Shown here: in pieces, positions 1-64,000 of the stretch
Layout of the letters: each line of letters starts with the position of its first letter
Numbering within the stretch: position 1 is the first letter of the stretch
Source of the DNA: Stictocephala bisonia
Taxonomy: Eukaryota > Arthropoda > Insecta > Hemiptera > Membracidae
Length of the DNA: 64,000 nucleotides
Direction of reading: 5' to 3'
NCBI GenBank assembly: GCA_035578905.1
Contig: JAQJVL010000246.1
Coordinates: 806,001 to 870,000 of the forward strand
Notes under the pieces: generated by a model
Told to the model about the DNA's origin: nothing
Databases searched by the model: none
What the model saw: only the letters and a program-made list of their open reading frames with translations
Translations under genes and position numbers: made by a program

Positions 1-150
1 ACTAAAAAAATCTGGATATGTGCATCTCATCACTCATGTTTTGTCAGTGGAGGTTATGCTTGTTAACAATGTGTCAATTTCGATTGCATTCACCCTACAT
101 ACACATTAATCAGTAAAATAAAGCGATGAAATTTCTTAGTATTATTTTGA

Positions 151-56154
<56,004 letters not shown>

Positions 56155-59100
56155 AAAAGGTATGATTACTCTACACCCTGCTCTAACTTCTACTTTCTAT
56201 GGTCCTTTTTATCATTGGGTTCCTTTATTAATTCCATTTCCCTTTTTATGTCAACTTCTTCATATTTTTACTTTTGTTCACTTTTAATTTTAAATTTGTT
56301 GTATTATGCACATGATAATGTGTGTCAAACTTGCTTGAAAAGCCAAACTTTTGATGTACATTGTAAAGTTACTTACAGTTTAAATTGTCTTTGTTCCGTT
56401 TAATGCAGAGAACCCTGTAAACAATTATACATTTCAACCTAAAAATTATAAATGTTAGCTCAATGTTTATTTTATTTTCAAGATGTATATTTTTATCATA
56501 TAAAAATTTACTGCCTGATGCCTGGATTTGGTTTGAAAGGAAAGATATAAATAAATCTTAAATAAGATTACCAGATGAGATTTCAGTGGTATTCAGTTTT
56601 CTATTATTATCTTAAAGGTGTATTTTGACTTTATCTTCTCAGTTGCGTCCTCATTTAAATTTAATATTTTTGTACTTTTTTTAGTTCAGTACAACCTTGA
56701 ATATTAGGTTGTCCGTGTCAGCCGGCTTGACAAACAGACAAAAAGACATTTTTGTTTTATATAAAAAATACTTTGCGGAAGTACTATTCAGCCTTGCGAC
56801 ACAAATCTCAACTACGAGTGTAAATGTTACATCTTGAATATTGTAGATAATGTTCTTTTAACTTGTAATGCATAACCGTCATAATTTTTGTTTAACGTAC
56901 CTGAAAATCTGAGCTGGGAAGATCTTTACTTCTAATCAGAGTGGCCTGAAGAGTCCATTTCTCATGTGGGAAAGTGGAAAAGTTCATTACATTCATATGA
57001 TTTGTCATTATTTTCTTTACTGTGACAGAGTGAAAACACATTCTCTTTCATTTGGAAGGTTTTTGCAGTGCTTTATTTCTAGTTATTGTACATCCTTTTT
57101 AAATCACTAATATCATACTGTATAGCAAGTTTTTGTCTAAATGCTATATAGTAACTTAACAATGGATGTTAGAATTTTAAATGAGCAAGACATAATTTTT
57201 TGTAAAACTTATGTTTTTCCAAACAAAAAGATTTTGACAATGTGTTCACCACATTCGTCTGCTCAAAATTCGCCATGCCTTTGTGATTTATGTGTCGTAC
57301 AATTGTAGGCACTCCTGTTTTGCTTGCCATCCAATATGGAATATGGAGCCTGTTTGTTTTTTTTTTTTTTTTTTTTTTTTTTACTGAGATATTTATGACT
57401 TATGAGGTTGTACTGTAATAGAAAAAATAAAGTTTTAGAATAAGATTGGCCTTTATTTATGTTAACTTTTTTTGTATTATTAACACCATTGGTTACGGGT
57501 TTTATCAATATTTCTTTTTTAGAGTCTTAACAAATACTATTGTAGCTAACAATCAATTTGTAAATATAAATCATTAATTGATCAAAGGTTTTCTCTTGTC
57601 ATATGTTACAGTTTCCAGTTAGATAGAGAATCATTCTTCACACAAATGAACAAGTATTTTGGACTCGTCTGTTTTTGTTGCAATTTTTATCATGTTGGAC
57701 GTTATAATAATGAATAATTTTATCTTATGTTTTAATGAATAATTGTTTTAGCAAGGTGTACTATTTGTGATTTTGTTATTATAATGACTGGTGTGTGTAT
57801 TAGATGTGTAGAGTTTACCGTGGCTATATTTTTTTAACGTAGCTTATACAAAAGGCATGTAGAGGTGGCTGTATGGTTACCTGTATATATTATATATCCA
57901 TGTGCCTCTGTACTCCTTGCCCAATACCTTGGCCAACTTTCAATGGGGAACAATCTTTGTAAACAGGTTAGCATGTCGACAATAAGTCGTAAATAAATGT
58001 CCTTGGTATAAGACAAAAATCTGCCAACACGTGTCTACGTTTAAAAATATTATAACTAATATTATCTTAGTAAATTCTGTCCCAATTAATAAGTAATGCT
58101 GGTTAAGAGAATCGATAAAAAAAACATTCAATTTTATTTCTTATTTAAGCCTAATATTTTTCTCTTAAAAAGATTAAGTAGTATAAGTAACGTGTACAAA
58201 AGATATATTTCCCTTTTTCCTCTACTTTTAAATAAAAACAAATTGGCTGAATGAAAATCTATATTGTTTTTGACTAAACGTTTAAATCTTGTAAAAGTAT
58301 TTTCATAATATTATAAGAGCTTTTAATGCAACTACATGAATGGATCAATTACTCCATAATATAAAATTATTGAACTATTTTCTCTTATGTAGAAAAAGAA
58401 CTTGGTTGTTTATTGTAATTTTGACATTTTCATAAGTAATGTTTGTACATTAATGATCAACTTTACATCTACAGGTGTTTTATGCTAAAATGTTCTCAAA
58501 GCGCCGTTTCCCTTGAAATCGGCAACTTGTTAGTAGTTAGTGTGTAATGTAGCGTAAATATATTGTGATTATATAGTGTATTAAGTATCATAGGGGCTGG
58601 TATTTAATATTCATTGTGATTAACTAAAATGTATTTTATTTGTAATTATTTAACTACCAAATTTTCATTTTAAATGTTATCTTAGTGTTGCAGTGATTTT
58701 ATCAAAAGGATTGTTTAGCATGTTTTGTTGTGTATATAGAGAAAATAAGTACAATTGACTGTACACATGTCTACGTTAGTGTTAGTTTAGGCTGGGCCTT
58801 AAGTTTGTAGATCATATTTTTACTAATGACACAGGGATACTCCTAATGTTGCACATTCGTTGCAAGATATATGCCTTATTACATAATACACGTAATGTTG
58901 TTAGCTCCTCTTTACCTGTGTGGTGTTTTTAACTCACTTTTGCATTTCTTTAGAGATCGCAGTTGGTTTTCGTTCAAAAATAAATACATTTAGCAGCAAA
59001 CATAGCTTATATGTTTATAACAATCAGTGTTTCAAATTGGTCTAGTATTGATAGTAAATACACTTCATCTAGTGAATAAGTTTTTTTAACGATTATATTG

Positions 59101-61700
59101 TAGACATAGGTAAATAGTTCCAATTTTTATATATTTGTGTGCATTGCAGATTTCTCACTTAAAATAGATATATTAAAGGCAGTGTCTGTTCTATATAATA
59201 GAATTTTACCAAATTACATAAGATGTATGTAGATAAGTAAATATTGAGTTTTAAGTTTGTTAGATGTACTCGGTTAGAAATTATTTACTTTCTAATATTG
59301 TGATTATTTAAAAAAAGTATTTTTATACACACTTGAACAAGAAGTTTTATTTGAACGAAAGCCTCTGCCTTATTAGAAAATTTGTAACAATCAATAATCC
59401 TTAGTTATCGCTCTACCTTAGATGACATTGACCAATATTTCTTGACGCCAAATCCTGATAAATAAATCTGTTTCTTAATTTAGTTTTTATTTATTTTTTT
59501 ACTAAGAGCAAATCTCATGGGTATATTTTTTCAACATATCAAATTCTTATAGAAATTTATTTTAAAATATTCGATCTTAATGTAAATTCATTTTTTAGAT
59601 TGTACGTTTTATTAAAACTATTCTCATTATAAAATCAACATTCTTGAAATCGACTGTTTGTAAGATATATTTTTTAACTTCTACACATAGACTGGTTAGA
59701 GTGAATCATAATTTTACTAACTCACTTGTAAATATTTTTAAGCTGTTCGATATGGCTGCATTTTTGTTTATACCAAGTAGCAGTAGGTTGTAGCTTTTCT
59801 CTCTCCCACTAACTGTTTAGGCTGTGAAGTATAACTAAGACAGAGCTTTTATAGGCCAAGAGTTTAACCAAGCTAATTTGTGTAAAGGTGTTCTTTATAA
59901 CTCTGGTTTTTTGGATTCTAACAGTAATTTTCAGTCACAGATATTATTTATTGCAATTGTAAAGTTGCAATTGTAAAGTAGTTCATCATAAGCTTGTTGA
60001 TATACATTCGTTAAATTTTAAAGAATGTATTTCTTTGTCCAATCGATTAGTAGAATTTTTATAGATAATATTTGTTTCATTAAGATTAGGTAAACAGTGA
60101 GTGTTGTTACTGAGTGTTTGATCTAGTATCTTTTTGTCCCACTTTTATTAACGTAAGACAATTAATACTTAATGTCTTGAAATTAATTACTAAATTAGAA
60201 TGCCTTGTGTAAATTTCATTAGGAAAGAAGATAATACAACATTATCTTTAACTTGTTTGGCTGAAATTAAGAGTAATTTTGCTACATTAAAGAAAGGGAC
60301 AAAGAAATATTGGTCGTGAGTATATGGTATATATTTTCCAAGCAAAATTTAACCAAAGATTCGCACTCGTTACTGTTGTTCCTGCCAGTGTTGTACTAGA
60401 CGACTAGACAATTTTACTCATTATAAACACTACTGAATATTGGTGTAATGTAACAAATTACTTGTAAGATTGAATCATTGTTTTGTCACTATGCTCTAGA
60501 ATTATTGTGATGTCTAAGTCTGTGGACAATATATTGTTTAAATATTTAGCTCAATATCTGAGGGGTCTGTATGATAGTGTCCTGTGTGTCTAACTAGCTT
60601 TAAATAGAGGAAAATATATTTAAATATTGACCGAATTATCGTAATTCAGACACTTTAGGTGTTAGGTGTACTTTTAACAAATTACTCTCAAATAGAAAAT
60701 TTATATATGTTTCTTTTAGCTTCATCAATTATTAGTCAGCGTAATTAATTGTGGCAAGGGATTTACATTTTTTTCTGGGTCTGATTTTGTTGACATTAAT
60801 ATTATCGTGTTGTAGAACTCTCGCCTTAGGATTATTTAGCTTTAAAGTACAACTTGTATCTGAGTTTCCCATTGTACGTAGTCAGTTGCTTTATTGTTTT
60901 TAGTTGATTTCATTACACTATAGTTAATTAAGTAGCCTTATATAGCGTTTGTGTGGTGTTCTAGGTATACTGTATTTGTTTCTGTAATATATGCATTTTA
61001 TCCTATTCTGGTATGTCGAGGAGGAGGTTTGATGTAGCAGTGCTGTTGGAATTGAGTGTTATTATTAATAATTAAATTAGGTTTAGGATGTGCTGGCAGG
61101 GAGAGTTGAAAATATCCGACATTGTTGTACCGCTTGGTTAGGGTTGTATCTGCGCAGTTCTCGAGGTGGTGACGTGAGCTTTAAGAATTTTTCGATTCTC
61201 ATATTCCAAATCCCGATAAAACAGTTGCACACACTCCACATCATTTTAATGAGTTGAAACATAACTATCTATCATACTTAATTTTTTTGCTCAGTAGCAG
61301 ACTTCTAAACACAATTGGTAGCACTAGTGACTGTGGAACCTAAAGAGATATTTTACAAAATGTGATTTGTATTTTTAGTTAAAATGAATATCTCATTTTC
61401 AGAATTTTTTTAAAATGAATGTGCATCATTTGACGTAAATTTAAACTTACATAGACTTGCACTTTTCACAGTGCTAGGGTTGAATGTTATTGTATAACAT
61501 AAGATCACTATTTCATTCTTAGCATAGTTCACTCATTAATAAGAGGAAGTAACATTAAGACATTTCCTTTTCAGTTGGCAGTTTCAGAACGTTGTAAACA
61601 CAGTAATTATGTACATAATTAATTTATTTATTTGGATTTTAAAATCTTATTTTATCAATATTACAAAACAAGTAAAATCTTTTAAGTTAAAATAAAACCA
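56155..61700 (+). other. Probable hipk 3' UTR (end uncertain)
   Basis: AT-rich sequence follows the stop with no credible ORF and almost no recognisable transposon, in contrast to the introns. AATAAA signals occur at 57426, about 58978 and about 59462, so several 3' ends are possible. A pure T run (57356-57382) and five Pumilio-type TGTANATA octamers (57559, 57882, 58731, 59228, 59727) are present. A possible MITE end resembling the 53861 element starts near 56692. RNA reads are needed to place the poly(A) site. Confidence 0.55.
57356..57382. repeat. Poly(T) run
   Basis: An uninterrupted T run of about 27 bases within the presumed 3' UTR. It could be the poly(A) tail of a minus-strand retrocopy, but no body is recognisable beside it. 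Confidence 0.7.
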
Positions 61701-64000
61701 ATAAAAATAGTAATAATAATAATAATAATAAATCTTTAATTGTCGTAAGAATACATTACATATCATTGACAATGTCAAAATAGCAGTAACAAAAACCTTG
61801 TCAAAGGCTCCTATTTCTAAAAAAGAGAACTGTTCTAACAAAGACTAAGATACAAAGATACAATTCTGACACATAGGTTGTGATAATAAAAGTTACAATT
61901 AAAAGCAGCAGGGCTCAGTAAAAGAAAAAAAATTCTATTATAACAATACATTTCCAGTGTTAAGAAAGCCATCCAGGTTATAAAAAGGGTTCTCAAGTAG
62001 CCAATTATAGAAAAAAAATAAAAAAAAATTCAGGATAAGCATTGATGGACTCTTTTAGAACATTGTATATTTTTACTGATAAAATAATATTACAGCCAGG
62101 ATCAGACCAGAGTGGATGTTAGTTTCACCAACACTAGTAAACGTAGCACTCTAGACTGTTAGTTATACTTACATTACTTGAATGCCTTCAATTAACTAAA
62201 AAACTTCACTATTTTTAATTTTGATTCATTAATAAGAAACCATGGTAGAAGGTTATTATTAGTAAAGAGTTAAGACATGGTAAACCAAATGGTTTTATTC
62301 TAATAATTTTCCTTCTGACAAGTTGATGCAATGACTTCTAGATGATGTAGTGATTAAACATTCCAATTTTGACTGACTGGGGAAAGTAACCATACTACAT
62401 GCAAATAAAAAAATTACAGGTTCCTAATCTATAAGAAAGAGTTTTATCAAGAGTTACTAGGTCAAAAGCTAAATTAAAAAATGCTCATCAGACATAAAAC
62501 AAAATGAAGTAAATTTTTAAATGCTTGTTACATAAACAAATATCTTCAACAGAACAACGTATCTATGAATTGTTTATCCTTCCAACAGCTTGAATTTGAA
62601 ATATATTTCTATGATGCACTGATAGTTACAGCACAACTTAACTTGCTTCCTTTTTTAATCTCCAGTGGTTCTCCAGTCAAGATAATTTAAAATAGTGCCT
62701 ACTAGACATGCTGTTCAAGGCATGTGAACGATATGAATTTAATATAAATGTTGTAAAATTTATGTTCAAACGTAATAATCATGCACATTTTTCCTCTTTA
62801 ACTGCAGGTCTAAGATTAACATTTATACTGATGAGTAATACTGTTCATCTAAATGACATTTATAAACAGAAATAAGCTACATTTGCACAGTCTTTCTGCC
62901 AGCATATTTCAGCCTTGATATTTTATTATATTTTGTTATAATGTGTATTTTCCATAATTGGGTAGTTTTGTTGGTAGATATTGTAGATTTTTATCAATTT
63001 TTTGTGGTGGATGCAGTGATATTGTTCATGAGATGGCTTAGGCCTAACTATCATCGATTTGTACTTACAAAAATCAATCAGAGTAAGAATCCATAGAATA
63101 TAAAAAAAATGATGTCTCAGCATAAATCAATAGCATAATAAATTATTTTAATGTAGTAACAGATGTTGACTTGATTGTTTAAACTTAATTTTTATTTATT
63201 TTATCTGTTAAACAGAATATTATGTTAAGTAAAAAATGCATGTTCATAATAGTTATTTTTATATGCAGTTTTTTCTTCATGTTTATTTATTTGTTTTATG
63301 ATATTTGGAATATTTATTATGGTTGTATTATTGTATGGTGATGAAAAAAGTCTAGCTGGCCTAACTCTCTTAAATTGCATGTCTATATATTATCTTGCAG
63401 GAACTTTCAAAATAAAATATTTGTTTCGTTGAAAATTGTACTTTTAAATAATTATAGTAATATATAGTGGATTTAAATAAAGGTTATTTATTACAGACAC
63501 GTAGGATTTTAGATTTATTTAGGTTTATGGTTTTGAATAGTATAAAAGGATAAAAGTGTAAGCTGTAACACATTTACAATGGCATTGCATGAAACTGAAG
63601 TCACAAATACAGCATTAGCATACGCTTTTGTTCTAACTAACCCTGCGGTGGGTAACACAATGGATAACAATATAATGCCGCAAATAGCAATATTTAAATA
63701 TTTTCAAAAAATTTTTCATCCAATATAAACATGGGAACTCATTGAATTTAGTATACAGTTCAATAACTAAACCTCTACTTATTAAAAATTTCAAGTACAG
63801 TGAACTTTTGACTATCCGGAACAATGTGGCGGCGAACCTATTCGAATAGCATTAATTCCGTATACGCTGGAGTGGTCTGCGCGAGGACGATGATAACTCA
63901 ATTATACCAAAGTTGTGCTTATTAGATGCTGTCTGCACTTTTATAATTAGCTAATAATAAGAAGTTATTAATTCTTGAAATAAAGTTGATAATTGAATGC
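61701..64000. other. AT-rich intergenic or distal 3' sequence
   Basis: A short TAA/ATT microsatellite lies at 61712-61732. No coding region is seen; AATAAA occurs near 63413, 63477 and 63979. From about 63797 the sequence CAGTGAACTTTTGACTATCC, preceded by TA, resembles the end of a Tigger-type MITE that would run past the window. Confidence 0.4.

Overview
The window looks like a piece of an insect nuclear genome, plausibly a hemipteran or other TE-rich hemimetabolous species. It is AT-rich with large introns, its coding exons stand out as GC-richer islands, and its mobile elements are typical of arthropods (piggyBac/TTAA elements, mariner, pogo/Tigger, Penelope, CR1/Jockey-like LINEs, Ty3/Gypsy). 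The species cannot be fixed from the sequence.

The backbone is one host gene on the + strand, the 3' part of a homeodomain-interacting protein kinase (hipk). Fourteen coding exons can be placed from the second half of the kinase domain (170) to a TAG stop (56152-56154). Their GT/AG borders and phases fit exactly, giving 2,369 nt = 2 nt + 789 codons including the stop. They encode the last kinase subdomains, a region conserved among arthropod HIPKs, a basic NLS-like stretch, two SUMO-interaction-like hydrophobic/acidic motifs, SUMO acceptor-like sites and a conserved C-terminus ending LWFTE. The start of the gene lies outside the window. From 56155 to roughly 61.7 kb follows AT-rich, nearly repeat-free sequence that is probably the 3' UTR.

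By my rough tally, about half of the window is mobile DNA inside the introns. From left to right: a LINE RT fragment (1.1-1.9 kb); two TTAA-flanked piggyBac-like MITEs (5.6-6.6 and 7.4-8.0 kb) around LINE remnants; a 561-bp TTAA MITE (12.1 kb); a Jockey-like LINE endonuclease fragment, a Penelope 3' end and a GC-rich repeat split by a 2.6-kb TIR element (12.7-17.8 kb); CA/CG-rich repeats; a nearly complete but broken CR1-like LINE (19.3-24.4 kb, minus); a mariner remnant (25.2-26.0 kb); a Penelope-like element with inverted terminal arms (26.4-28.9 kb); a Tigger remnant; a Penelope-derived foldback (31.1-31.7 kb); and a TTAA MITE (33.4 kb).

The 15-kb intron between 34295 and 49187 is almost wholly built of insertions: a tRNA-derived SINE, a Gypsy retrotransposon, a second 561-bp TTAA MITE, a mariner deletion derivative, a 3.3-kb TIR element with an intact three-exon gene, a dead autonomous piggyBac and another TTAA element. 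A Tigger with a nested MITE lies at 52.0-54.5 kb.

The most unusual item is the 3.3-kb element at 41183-44525. It has near-identical terminal inverted repeats, a recurring subterminal motif and an uninterrupted spliced gene for a 655-residue RNase-H/DDE-like protein of a family I recall only as a domain of unknown function (DUF7869). It looks like a recently active transposon of a poorly described group. A second unifying pattern is that the TTAA-flanked elements carry a family-specific palindrome about 13-17 bp inside one end.
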